NCBI GenBank assembly: GCA_963680875.1
Contig: OY804588.1
Coordinates: 92,622,233-92,686,232 of the forward strand
Source: Bathymodiolus brooksi
Taxonomy: Eukaryota > Mollusca > Bivalvia > Mytilida > Modiolidae
Reading direction: 5' to 3'
DNA: 64,000 nucleotides
Part shown: positions 1 through 13,365 of the stretch, one piece after another
Position numbering within the stretch: position 1 is the first letter of the stretch
Layout: the number at the start of each line of letters is the position of its first letter
Notes under the pieces: model-generated
Databases searched by the model: none
Told to the model about the DNA's origin: nothing
Seen by the model: the letters and a program-made list of their open reading frames with translations, nothing else
Position numbers and translations under genes: made by a program

Positions 1-299
1 GTCACTCTGAAGGACGTAGTACCTAGGTGATTGTATAACACTGCCTGTCACTCTGAAGGACGTAGTACCTAGGTGATTGTATAACACTGCCTGTCACTCT
101 GAAGGACGTAGTACCTAGGTGATTGTATAACACTGCCTGTCACTCTGAAGGACGTAGTACCTAGGTGATTGTATAACACTGCCTGTCACTCTGAAGGACG
201 TAGTACCTAGGTGATTGTATAACACGGCCTGTCACTCTGAAGGACGTAGTGCTTAGGTGATTGTATAACACTGCCTGTCACTCTGAAGGACGTAGTACC

Positions 300-2783
300 T
301 AGGTGATTGTATAACACGGCCTGTCACTCTGAAGGATGTAGTACCTAGGTGATTGTATAACACTGCCTGTCACTCTGAAGGACGTAGTACCGAGGTGATT
401 GTATAACACTGCCTGTCACTCTGAAGGACGTAGTACCGAGGTGATTGTATAACACTGCCTGTCACACTGAAGGACGTAGTACCTAGGTGATTGTATAACA
501 CTGCCTTTCACACTGAAGGATGTAGTACCTAGGTGATTGTATAACACTGCCTGTCACACTGAAGGACGTAGTACCTAGGTGATTGTATAACACTGCCTGT
601 CACACTGAAGGATGTAGTACCTAGGTGATTGTATAACACTGCCTGTCACTCTGAAGGACGTAGTACCGAGGTGATTGTATAACACTGCCTGTCACTCTGA
701 AGGACGTAGTACCTAGGTGATTGTATAACACTGCCTGTCACTCTGAAGGACGTAGTACTTAGGTGATTGTATAACACTGTCTGTCACTCTGAAGGACGTA
801 GTACCTAGGTGATTGTATAACACTGCCTGTCACTCTGAAGGACGTAGTACCTAGGTGATTGTATATCACTGCCTGTCACTCTGATGGACGTAGTACCTAG
901 GTGATTGTATAACACTGCCTGTCACTCTGAAGGACGTAGTACCTAGGTGATTGTATAACACTGCCTGTCACTCTGAAGGACGTAGTACCTAGGTGATTGT
1001 ATAACACTGCCTGTCACTCTGAAGGATGTAGTACCTAGGTGATTGTATAACACTGCCTGTCACTCTGAAGGACGTAGTACCTAGGTGATTGTATAACACT
1101 GCCTGTCACTGTGAAGGACGTATTACCTAGGTGATTGTATAACACTGCCTGTCACTCTGAAGGACGTAGTACTTAGGTGATTGTATAACACTGCCTGTCA
1201 CTCTGAAGGACGTAGTACCGAGGTGATTGTATAACACTGCCTGTCACTCTGAAGGACGTAGTACCTAGGTGATTGTATAACACTGCCTGTCACTCTGAAG
1301 GACGTAGTACCTAGGTGATTGTATAACACTGCCTGTCACTCTGAAGGACGTAGTACCTAGGTGATTGTATAACACTGCCTGTCACTCTGAAGGATGTAGT
1401 ACCTAGGTGATTGTATAACACTGCCTGTCACTCTGAAGGATGTAGTACCTAGGTGATTGTATAACACTGCCTGTCACTCTGAAGGACGTAGTACCTAGGT
1501 GATTGTATAACACTGACTGTCACTCTGAAGGACGTAGTACCTAGGTGATTGTATAACACGGCCTGTCACTCTGAAGGATGTAGTACCTAGGTGATTGTAT
1601 AACACTGCCTGTCACTCTGAAGGACGTAGTACCGAGGTGATTGTATAACACTGCCTGTCACTCTGAAGAACGTAGTACCGAGGTGATTGTATAACACTGC
1701 CTGTCACACTGAAGGACGTAGTACCTAGGTGATTGTATAACACTGCCTGTCACACTGAAGGATGTAGTACCTAGGTGATTGTATAACACTGCCTGTCACA
1801 CTGAAGGACGTAGTACCTAGGTGATTGTATAACACTGCCTGTCACACTGAAGGATGTAGTACCTAGGTGATTGTATAACACTGCCTGTCACTCTGAAGGA
1901 CGTAGTACCGAGGTGATTGTATAACACTGCCTGTCACTCCGAAGGACGTAGTACCTAGGTGATTGTATAACACTGCCTGTCACTCTGAAGGATGTAGTAC
2001 TTAGGTGATTGTATAACACTGTCTGTCACTCTGAAGGACGTAGTACCTAGGTGATTGTATAACACTGCCTGTCACTCTGAAGGACGTAGTACCTAGGTGA
2101 TTGTATATCACTGCCTGTCACTCTGATGGACGTAGTACCTAGGTGATTGCATAACACTGCCTGTCACTCTGAAGGACGTAGTACCTAGGTGATTGTATAA
2201 CACTGCCTGTCACTCTGAAGGACGTAGTACCTAGGTGATTGTATAACACTGCCTGTCACTCTGAAGGATGTAGTACCTAGGTGATTGTATAACACTGCCT
2301 GTCACTCTGAAGGACGTAGTACCTAGGTGATTGTATAACACTGCCTGTCACTGTGAAGGACGTATTACCTAGGTGATTGTATAACACTGCCTGTCACTCT
2401 GAAGGACGTAGTACTTAGGTGATTGTATAACACTGCCTGTCACTCTGAAGGACGTAGTACCGAGGTGATTGTATAACACTGCCTGTCACTCTGAAGGACG
2501 TAGTACCTAGGTGATTGTATAACACTGCCTGTCACTCTGAAGGACGTAGTACCTAGGTGATTGTATAACACTGCCTGTCACTCTGAAGGACGTAGTACCT
2601 AGGTGATTGTATAACACTGCCTGTCACTCTGAAGGATGTAGTACCTAGGTGATTGTATAACACTGCCTGTCACTCTGAAGGATGTAGTACCTAGGTGATT
2701 GTATAACACTGCCTGTCACTCTGAAGGACGTAGTACCTAGGTGATTGTATAACACTGACTGTCACTCTGAAGGACGTAGTACC
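300..2783. repeat. 27-unit (1242-bp) higher-order duplication in the 46-bp array
   Basis: Rare variants recur at an offset of 1242 bp, exactly 27 units. The TATTACC variant occurs at 1121 and 2363. The GTATATCAC variant followed by CTGATGG occurs near 862 and 2104. A CACGG unit followed by a GATGTAG unit occurs at 315 and 1557. Copy one is about 300-1541 and copy two about 1542-2783. Edges are set by loss of variant matching and are good only to about one unit. Confidence 0.85.
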
Positions 2784-3850
2784 TAGGTGATTGTATAACA
2801 CTGCCTGTCACCCTGAAGGACGTAGTACCTAGGTGATTGTATAACACTGCCTGTCACTCTGAAGGACGTAGTACCTAGGTGATTGTATAACACGGCCTGT
2901 CACTCTGAAGGACGTAGTACCTAGGTGATTGTATAACACTGCCTGTCACTCTGATGGACGTAGTACCGAGGTGATTGTATAACACTGCCTGTCACTCTGA
3001 AGGACGTAGTACCTAGGTGATTGTATAACACTGCCTGTCACTCTGAAGGACGTAGTACCTAGGTGATTGTATAACACTGCCTGTCACTCTGAAGGATGTA
3101 GTACCTAGGTGATTGTATAACACTGCCTGTCACTCTGAAGGACGTAGTACCTAGGTGATTGTATAACACTGCCTGTCACTGTGAAGGACGTATTACCTAG
3201 GTGATTGTATAACACTGCCTGTCACTCTGAAGGACGTAGTACTTAGGTGATTGTATAACACTGCCTGTCACTCTGAAGGACGTAGTACCGAGGTGATTGT
3301 ATAACACTGCCTGTCACTCTGAAGGACGTAGTACCTAGGTGATTGTATAACACTGCCTGTCACTCTGAAGGACGTAGTACCTAGGTGATTGTATAACACT
3401 GCCTGTCACTCTGAAGGACGTAGTACCTAGGTGATTGTATAACACTGCCTGTCACTCTGAAGGATGTAGTACCTAGGTGATTGTATAACACTGCCTGTCA
3501 CTCTGAAGGATGTAGTACCTAGGTGATTGTATAACACTGCCTGTCACTCTGAAGGACGTAGTACCTAGGTGATTGTATAACACTGACTGTCACTCTGAAG
3601 GACGTAGTACCTAGGTGATTGTATAACACTGCCTGTCACCCTAAAGGACGTAGTACCTAGGTGATTGTATAACACTGCCTGTCACTCTGAAGGACGTAGT
3701 ACCTAGGTGATTGTATAACACGGCCTGTCACTCTGAAGGACGTAGTACCTAGGTGATTGTATAACACTGCCTGTCACTCTGATGGACGTAGTACCGAGGT
3801 GATTGTATAACACTGCCTGTCACTCTGAAGGACGTAGTACCTAGGTGATT
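2200..3850. repeat. 18-unit (828-bp) higher-order duplication
   Basis: The TATTACC variant at 2363 recurs at 3191. The CACCCTG unit at 2807 recurs at 3635 with one extra change. The CTGATGG plus ACCGAG unit near 2951 recurs near 3779. All are offset by 828 bp, or 18 units. This duplication overlaps and postdates the 27-unit one, since it copied part of the second 27-unit copy. Confidence 0.8.
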
Positions 3851-6800
3851 GTATAACACTGCCTGTCACTCTGAAGGACGTAGTACCTAGGTGATTGTAT
3901 AACACTGCCTGTCACCCTGAAGGACGTAGTACCTAGGTGATTGTATAACACTGCCTGTCACACTGAAGGACGTAGTACCTAGGTGATTGTATAACACTGC
4001 CTGTCACTCTGAAGGACGTAGTACCTAGGTGATTGTATAACACTGCCTGTCACTCTGAAGGACGTAGTACCTAGGTGATTGTATAACACTGCCTGTCACT
4101 CTGAAGGACGTAGTACCTAGGTGATTGTATAACACTGTCTGTCACTCTGAAGGACGTAGTACTTAGGTGATTGTATAACACTGCCTGTCACTCTGAAGGA
4201 CGTAGTACCTAGGTGATTGTATAACACTGCCTGTCACTCTGAAGGATGTAGTACCTAGGTGATTGTATAACACTGCCTGTCACTCTGAAGGACATAGTAC
4301 CTAGGTGATTGTATAACACTGTCTGTCACTCTGAAGGACGTAGTACCGAGGTGATTGTATAACACTACCTGTCACTGTGAAGGACGTAGTACCTAGGTGA
4401 TTGTATAACACTGCCTGTCACTCTGAAGGACGTAGTACCTAGGTGATTGTATAACACTGCCTGTCACTCTGAAGGACGTAGTACCGAGGTGATTGTATAA
4501 CACTGCCTGTCACTCTGAAGGACGTAGTACCTAGGTGATTGTATAACACTGCCTGTCACACTGAAGGACGTAGTACCTAGGTGATTGTATAACACTGTCT
4601 GTCACTCTGAAGGATGTAGTACCTAGCTGATTGTATAACACTGCCTGTCACTCTGAAGGACGTAGTACCGAGGTGATTGTATAACACTGTCTGTCACTCT
4701 GAAGGACGTAGTACCTAGGTGATTGTATAACACTGCCTGTCACTCTGAAGGACGTAGTACCTAGGTGATTGTATAACACTGCCTGTCACTCTGAAGGACG
4801 TAGTACCGAGGTGATTGTATAACACTGCCTGTCACTCTGAAGGACGTAGTACCTAGGTGATTGTATAACACTGCCTGTCACTCTGAAGGACGTAGTACCT
4901 AGGTGATTGTATAACACTGCCTGTCACTCTGAAGGACGTAGTACCGAGGTGATTGTATAACACTGCCTGTCACTCTGAAGGACGTAGTACCTAGGTGATT
5001 GTATAACACTGTCTGTCACTCTGAAGGACGTAGTACCTAGGTGATTGTATAACACTGCCTGTCACTCTGAAGGACGTAGTACCTAGGTGATTGTATAACA
5101 CTGTCTGTCACTCTGAAGGACGTAGTACCTAGGTGATTGTATAACACTGCCTGTCACTCTGAAGGACGTAGTACCGAGGTGATTGTATAACACTGCCTGT
5201 CACTCTGAAGGACGTAGTACCTAGGTGATTGTATAACACTGCCTGTCACTCTGAAGGACGTAGTACCTAGGTGATTGTATAACACTGCCTGTCACTCTGA
5301 AGGACGTAGTACCTAGGTGATTGTATAACACTGCCTGTCACTCTGAAGGACGTAGTACCTAGGTGATTGTATAACACTGCCTGTCACTCTGAAGGACGTA
5401 GTACCTAGGTGATTGTATAACACTGCCTGTCACTCTGAAGGACGTAGTACCGAGGTGATTGTATAACACTGCCTGTCACTCTGAAGGACGTAGTACCTAG
5501 GTGATTGTATAACACTGCCTGTCACTCTGAAGGACGTAGTACCTAGGTGATTGTATAACACTGCCTGTCACTCTGAAGGACGTAGTACCTAGGTGATTGT
5601 ATAACACTGACTGTCACTCTGAAGGACGTAGTACCTAGGTGATTGTATAACACTGTCTGTCACTCTGAAGGACGTAGTACCTAGGTGATTGTATAACACT
5701 GACTGTCACTCTGAAGGACGTAGTACCTAGGTGATTGTATAACACTGCCTGTCACTCTGAAGGACGTAGTACCTAGGTGATTGTATAACACTGACTGTCA
5801 CTCTGAAGGACGTAGTACCGAGGTGATTGTATAACACTGCCTGTCACTCTGAAGGATGTAGTACCTAGGTGATTGTATAACACTGCCTGTCACTCTGAAG
5901 GATGTAGTACCTAGGTGATTGTATAACACTGCCTGTCACTCTGAAGGACGTAGTACCTAGGTGATTGTATAACACTGCCTGTCACTGTGAAGGACGTAGT
6001 ACCTAGGTGATTGTATAACACTGTCTGTCACTCTGAAGGATGTAGTACCTAGGTGATTGTATAACACTGTCTGTCACTCTGAAGGACGTAGTACCTTGGT
6101 GATTGTATAACACTGCCTGTCACTCTGAAGGACGTAGTACCTAGGTGATTGTATAACACTGTCTGTCACTCTGAAGGACGTAGTACCTAGGTGATTGTAT
6201 AACACTGACTGTCACTCTGAAGGACGTAGTACCGAGGTGATTGTATAACACTGCCTGTCACTCTGAAGGACGTAGTACCTTGGTGATTGTATAACACTGT
6301 CTGTCACTCTGAAGGACGTAGTACCTAGGTGATTGTATAACACTGCCTGTCACTCTGAAGGACGTAGTACCTAGGTGATTGTATAACACTGACTGTCACT
6401 CTGAAGGATGTAGTACCTAGGTGATTGTATAACACGGCCTGTCACTCTGAAGGACGTAGTACCGAGGTGATTGTATAACACTGCCTGTCACTGTGAAGGA
6501 TGTAGTACCTAGGTGATTGTATAACACTGCCTGTCACTCTGAAGGACGTAGTACCTAGGTGATTGTATAACACTGCCTGTCACTCTGAAGGATGTAGTAC
6601 CTAGGTGATTGTATAACACTGCCTGTCACTCTGAAGGACGTAGTACCGAGGTGATTGTATAACACTGCCTGTCACTCTGAAGGACGTAGTACCTAGGTGA
6701 TTGTATAACACTGCCTGTCACTCTGAAAGACGTAGTACCTAGGTGATTGTATAACACTGCCTGTCACTGTGAAGGACGTAGTACCTAGGTGATTGTATAA

Positions 6801-7339
6801 CACTGCCTGTCACTGTGAAGGACGTAGTACCTAGGTGATTGTATAACACTGCCTGTCACTCTGAAGGATGTAGTACCTAGGTGATTGTATAACACTGCCT
6901 GTCACTCTGAAGGATGTAGTACCTAGGTGATTGTATAACACTGTCTGTCACTCTGAAGGACGTAGTACCTAGGTGATTGTATAACACGGCCTGTCACTCT
7001 GAAGGACGTAGTACCTAGGTGATTGTATAACACTGCCTGTCACTCTGAAGGACGTAGTACCTAGGTGATTGTATAACACTGCCTGTCACTCTGAAGGACG
7101 TAGTACCTAGGTGATTGTATAACACGGCCTGTCACTCTGAAGGATGTAGTACCTAGGTGATTGTATAACACTGCCTGTCACTCTGAAGGACGTAGTACCT
7201 AGGTGATTGTATAACACTGCCTGTCACTGTGAAGGACGTAGTACCTAGGTGATTGTATAACACTGACTGTCACTCTGAAGGACGTAGTACCTAGGTGATT
7301 GTATAACACTGCCTGTCACTCTGAAGGACGTAGTACCTA

Positions 7340-10250
7340 GGTGATTGTATAACACTGACTGTCACTCTGAAGGATGTAGTACCGAGGTGATTGTATAACA
7401 CTGACTGTCACTCTGATGGACGTAGTACCTAGGTGATTGTATAACACTGACTGTCACTCTGAAGGATGTAGTACCGAGGTGATTGTATAACACTGACTGT
7501 CACTCTGAAGGACGTAGTACCTAGGTGATTGTATAACACTGACTGTCACTCTGATGGACGTAGTACCGAGGTGATTGTATAACACTGCCTGTCACACTGA
7601 AGGACGTAGTACCTAGGTGATTGTATAACACTGCCTGTCACTGTGAAGGACGTAGTACCTAGGTGATTGTATAACACTGCCTGTCACTCTGAAGGATGTA
7701 GTACCTAGGTGATTGTATAACACTGTCTGTCACTCTGAAGGATGTAGTACCTAGGTGATTGTATAACACTGCCTGTCACTCTGAAGGACGTAGTACCTAG
7801 GTGATTGTATAACACTGCCTGTCACTGTGAAGGATGTAGTACCTAGGTGATTGTATAACACTGTCTGTCACTCTGAAGGATGTAGTACCTAGGTGATTGT
7901 ATAACACTGCCTGTCACTCTGAAGGACGTAGTACCTAGGTGATTGTATAACACTGACTGTCACTCTGAAGGACGTAGTACCGAGGTGATTGTATAACACT
8001 GTCTGTCACTCTGAAGGACGTAGTACCTAGGTGATTGTATAGCACTGCCTGTCACTCTGAAGGACGTAGTACCGAGGTGATTGTATAACACTGTCTGTCA
8101 CTCTGAAGGACGTAGTACCTAGGTGATTGTATAACACTGACTGTCACTCTGATGGACGTAGTACCGAGGTGATTGTATAACACTGCCTTTCACACTGAAG
8201 GACGTAGTACCTAGGTGATTGTATAACACTGCCTGTCACTGTGAAGGACGTAGTACCTAGGTGATTGTATAACACTGACTGTCACTCTGAAGGACGTAGT
8301 ACCTATTTGATTGTATAACACTGCCTGTCACTCTGAAGGACGTAGTACCTAGGTGATTGTATAACACTGTCTGTCACTCTGAAGGACGTAGTACCTAGGT
8401 GATTGTATAACACTGCCTGTCACTCTGAAGGACGTAGTACCTATGTGATTGTATAACACTGCCTGTCACTCTGAAGGACGTAGTACTTAGGTGATTGTAT
8501 AACACTGTCTGTCACTCTGAAGGACGTAGTACCTAGGTGATTGTATAACACTGCCTGTCACTCTGAAGGACGTAGTACCTAGGTGATTGTATAACACTGT
8601 CTGTCACTCTGAAGGACGTAGTACCTAGGTGATTGTATAACACTGCCTGTCACTGTGAAGGACGTAGTACTTAGGTGATTGTATAACACTGCCTGTCACT
8701 CTGAAGGACGTAGTACCTAGGTGATTGTATAACACTGCCTGTCACTGTGAAGGACGTAGTACCTAGGTGATTGTATAACACTGCCTGTCACTGTGAAGGA
8801 CGTAGTACCTAGGTGATTGTATAACACTGTCTGTCACTCTGAAGGATGTAGTACCTAGGTGATTGTATAACACTGTCTGTCACTCTGAAGGACGTAGTAC
8901 TTAGGTGATTGTATAACACTGCCTGTCACTCTGAAGGACGTAGTACCTAGGTGATTGTATAACACTGTCTGTCACTCTGAAGGACGTAGTACCTAGGTGA
9001 TTGTATAACACTGCCTGTCACTGTGAAGGACGTAGTACTTAGGTGATTGTATAACACTGCCTGTCACTCTGAAGGACGTAGTACCTAGGTGATTGTATAA
9101 CACTGCCTGTCACTGTGAAGGACGTAGTACCTAGGTGATTGTATAACACTGCCTGTCACTGTGAAGGACGTAGTACCTAGGTGATTGTATAACACTGTCT
9201 GTCACTCTGAAGGATGTAGTACCTAGGTGATTGTATAACACTGCCTGTCACTCTGAAGGACGTAGTACCTAGGTGATTGTATAACACTGCCTGTCACTCT
9301 GAAGGACGTAGTACTTAGGTGATTGTATAACACTCTCTGTCACTCTGAAGGACGTAGTACCTAGGTGATTGTATAACACTGCCTGTCACTCTGAAGGACG
9401 TAGTACCTAGGTTATTGTATAACACTGCCTGTCACTCTGAAGGACGTAGTACCTAGGTGATTGTATAACACTGCCTGTCACTCTGAAGGACGTAGTACCT
9501 AGGTGATTGTATAACACTGCCTGTCACTCTGAAGGACGTAGTACCTAGGTGATTGTATAACACTGTCTGTCACTCTGAAGGACGTAGTACCTAGGTGATT
9601 GTATAACACTGCCTGTCACTCTGAAGGACGTAGTACCTAGGTGATTGTATAACACTGCCTGTCACTCTGAAGGACGTAGTACCTAGGTGATTGTATAACA
9701 CTGTCTGTCACACTGAAGGACGTAGTACCTAGGTGATTGTATAACACTGCCTGTCACTCTGAAGGACGTAGTACCTAGGTGATTGTATAACACTGCCTGT
9801 CACTCTGAAGGACGTAGTACCTAGGTGATTGTATAACACTGTCTGTCACTCTGAAGGACGTAGTACCTAGGTGATTGTATAACACTGTCTGTCACTCTGA
9901 AGGACGTAGTACCGAGGTGATTGTATAACACTGCCTGTCACTCTGAAGGACGTAGTACCGAGGTGATTGTATAACACTGCCTGTCACTCTGAAGGATGTA
10001 GTACCTAGGTGATTGTATAACACTGTCTGTCACTCTGAAGGACGTAGTACCTAGGTGATTGTATAACACTGCCTGTCACTCTGAAGGACGTAGTACCGAG
10101 GTGATTGTATAACACTGCCTGTCACTCTGAAGGACGTAGTACCTAGGTGATTGTATAACACTGCCTGTCACTCTGAAGGACGTAGTACCTAGGTGATTGT
10201 ATAACACTGCCTGTCACTCTGAAGGACGTAGTACCGAGGTGATTGTATAA
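7340..10250. repeat. 63-unit segment, copy 1 of a dispersed duplication in the satellite
   Basis: This stretch matches about 13366-16276 at a constant offset of 6026 bp, which is 131 units. Shared rare variants are AGCACT at 8041 and 14067, ACCTATTTGA at 8301 and 14327, CACTCTCTGT at 9331 and 15357, GTTATTGTAT at 9411 and 15437, and a CACACTG unit after CTGTCT at 9701 and 15727. Matching is lost at both ends. The two copies are separated by about 3.1 kb of related array. Confidence 0.85.
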
Positions 10251-10419
10251 CACTGCCTGTCACTGTGAAGGACGTAGTACCTAGGTGATTGTATAACACT
10301 GCCTGTCACTCTGAAGGATGTAGTACCTAGGTGATTGTATAACACTGTCTGTCACTCTGAAGGATGTAGTACCTAGGTGATTGTATAACACTGCCTGTCA
10401 CTCTGAAGGACGTAGTACC

Positions 10420-11870
10420 TAGGTGATTGTATAACACTGCCTGTCACTGTGAAGGATGTAGTACCTAGGTGATTGTATAACACTGTCTGTCACTCTGAAG
10501 GATGTAGTACCTAGGTGATTGTATAACACTGCCTGTCACTCTGAAGGACGTAGTACCTAGGTGATTGTATAACACTGACTGTCACTCTGAAGGACGTAGT
10601 ACCGAGGTGATTGTATAACACTGTCTGTCACTCTGAAGGACGTAGTACCTAGGTGATTGTATAACACTGCCTGTCACTCTGAAGGACGTAGTACCTAGGT
10701 GATTGTATAACACTGTCTGTCACTCTGAAGGACGTAGTACCTAGGTGATTGTATAACACTGACTGTCACTCTGATGGACGTAGTACCGAGGTGATTGTAT
10801 AACACTGCCTTTCACACTGAAGGACGTAGTACCTAGGTGATTGTATAACACTGCCTGTCACTGTGAAGGACGTAGTACCTAGGTGATTGTATAACACTGA
10901 CTGTCACTCTGAAGGACGTAGTACCTATTTGATTGTATAACACTGCCTGTCACTCTGAAGGACGTAGTACCTAGGTGATTGTATAACACTGCCTGTCACT
11001 CTGAAGGACGTAGTACCTATGTGATTGTATAACACTGCCTGTCACTCTGAAGGACGTAGTACTTAGGTGATTGTATAACACTGTCTGTCACTCTGAAGGA
11101 CGTAGTACCTAGGTGATTGTATAACACTGCCTGTCACTCTGAAGGACGTAGTACCTAGGTGATTGTATAACACTGTCTGTCACTCTGAAGGACGTAGTAC
11201 CTAGGTGATTGTATAACACTGCCTGTCACTGTGAAGGACGTAGTACTTAGGTGATTGTATAACACTGCCTGTCACTCTGAAGGACGTAGTACCTAGGTGA
11301 TTGTATAACACTGCCTGTCACTGTGAAGGACGTAGTACCTAGGTGATTGTATAACACTGCCTGTCACTGTGAAGGACGTAGTACCTAGGTGATTGTATAA
11401 CACTGTCTGTCACTCTGAAGGATGTAGTACCTAGGTGATTGTATAACACTGTCTGTCACTCTGAAGGACGTAGTACTTAGGTGATTGTATAACACTGCCT
11501 GTCACTCTGAAGGACGTAGTACCTAGGTGATTGTATAACACTGTCTGTCACTCTGAAGGACGTAGTACCTAGGTGATTGTATAACACTGCCTGTCACTGT
11601 GAAGGACGTAGTACTTAGGTGATTGTATAACACTGCCTGTCACTCTGAAGGACGTAGTACCTAGGTGATTGTATAACACTGCCTGTCACTGTGAAGGACG
11701 TAGTACCTAGGTGATTGTATAACACTGCCTGTCACTGTGAAGGACGTAGTACCTAGGTGATTGTATAACACTGTCTGTCACTCTGAAGGATGTAGTACCT
11801 AGGTGATTGTATAACACTGCCTGTCACTCTGAAGGACGTAGTACCTAGGTGATTGTATAACACTGACTGT
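10420..11870. repeat. Third, shifted copy of part of the 63-unit segment (56/57-unit offset)
   Basis: The ACCTATTTGA variant at 8301 recurs at 10923, an offset of 2622 bp or 57 units. The CTATGTGATT variant at 8441 recurs at 11017, an offset of 2576 bp or 56 units. One whole unit was therefore lost between these marks in this copy. Matching continues to about 11870, where CTGACT replaces CTGCCT. Confidence 0.75.
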
Positions 11871-13365
11871 CACTCTGAAGGACGTAGTACCGAGGTGATT
11901 GTATAACACTGTCTGTCACTCTGAAGGATGTAGTACCTAGGTGATTGTATAACACTGCCTGTCACTCTGAAGGACGTAGTACCTAGGTGATTGTATAACA
12001 CTGCCTGTCACTCTGAAGGACGTAGTACCTAGGTGATTGTATAACACTGCCTGTCACACTGAAGGACGTAGTACCTAGGTGATTGTATAACACTGCCTGT
12101 CACTCTGAAGGATGTAGTACCTAGGTGATTGTATAACACTGACTGTCACTCTGAAGGACGTAGTACCGAGGTGATTGTATAACACTGCCTGTCACTCTGA
12201 AGGACGTAGTACCGAGGTGATTGTATAACACTGTCTGTCACTCTGAAGGACGTAGTACCTAGGTGATTGTATAACACTGACTGTCACTCTGATGGACGTA
12301 GTACCGAGGTGATTGTATAGCACTGCCTGTCACTCTGAAGGACGTAGTACCTAGGTGATTGTATAACACTGCCTGTCACTCTGAAGGATGTAGTACCTAG
12401 GTGATTGTATAACACTGTCTGTCACTCTGAAGGATGTAGTACCTAGGTGATTGTATAACACTGTCTGTCACTCTGAAGGACGTAGTACCTAGGTGATTGT
12501 ATAACACTGCCTGTCACTCTGAAGGATGTAGTACCTAGGTGATTGTATAACACTGCCTGTCACTCTGAAGGACGTAGTACCGAGGTGATTGTATAACACT
12601 GTCTGTCACTCTGAAGGACGTAGTACCTAGGTGATTGTATAACACTGTCTGTCACTCTGAAGGATGTAGTACCTAGGTGATTGTATAACACTGTCTGTCA
12701 CTCTGAAGGACGTAGTACCTAGGTGATTGTATAACACTGCCTGTCACTCTGAAGGATGTAGTACCTAGGTGATTGTATAACACTGCCTGTCACTCTGAAG
12801 GACGTAGTACCTAGGTGATTGTATAACACTGCCTGTCACTCTGAAGGACGTAGTACTTAGGTGATTGTATAACACTGCCTGTCACTCTGAAGGATGTAGT
12901 ACCTAGGTGATTGTATAACACTGCCTGTCACTCTGAAGGACGTAGTACCTAGGTGATTGTATAACACTGACTGTCACTCTGAAGGACGTAGTACCGAGGT
13001 GATTGTATAACACTGTCTGTCACTCTGAAGGACGTAGTACCTAGGTGATTGTATAACACTGCCTGTCACTCTGAAGGACGTAGTACCGAGGTGATTGTAT
13101 AACACTGTCTGTCACTCTGAAGGACGTAGTACCTAGGTGATTGTATAACACTGACTGTCACTCTGATGGACGTAGTACCGAGGTGATTGTATAACACTGC
13201 CTGTCACACTGAAGGACGTAGTACCTAGGTGATTGTATAACACTGACTGTCACTCTGATGGACGTAGTACCGAGGTGATTGTATAACACTGCCTGTCACT
13301 CTGAAGGATGTAGTACCTAGGTGATTGTATAACACTGCCTGTCACTGTGAAGGACGTAGTACCTA

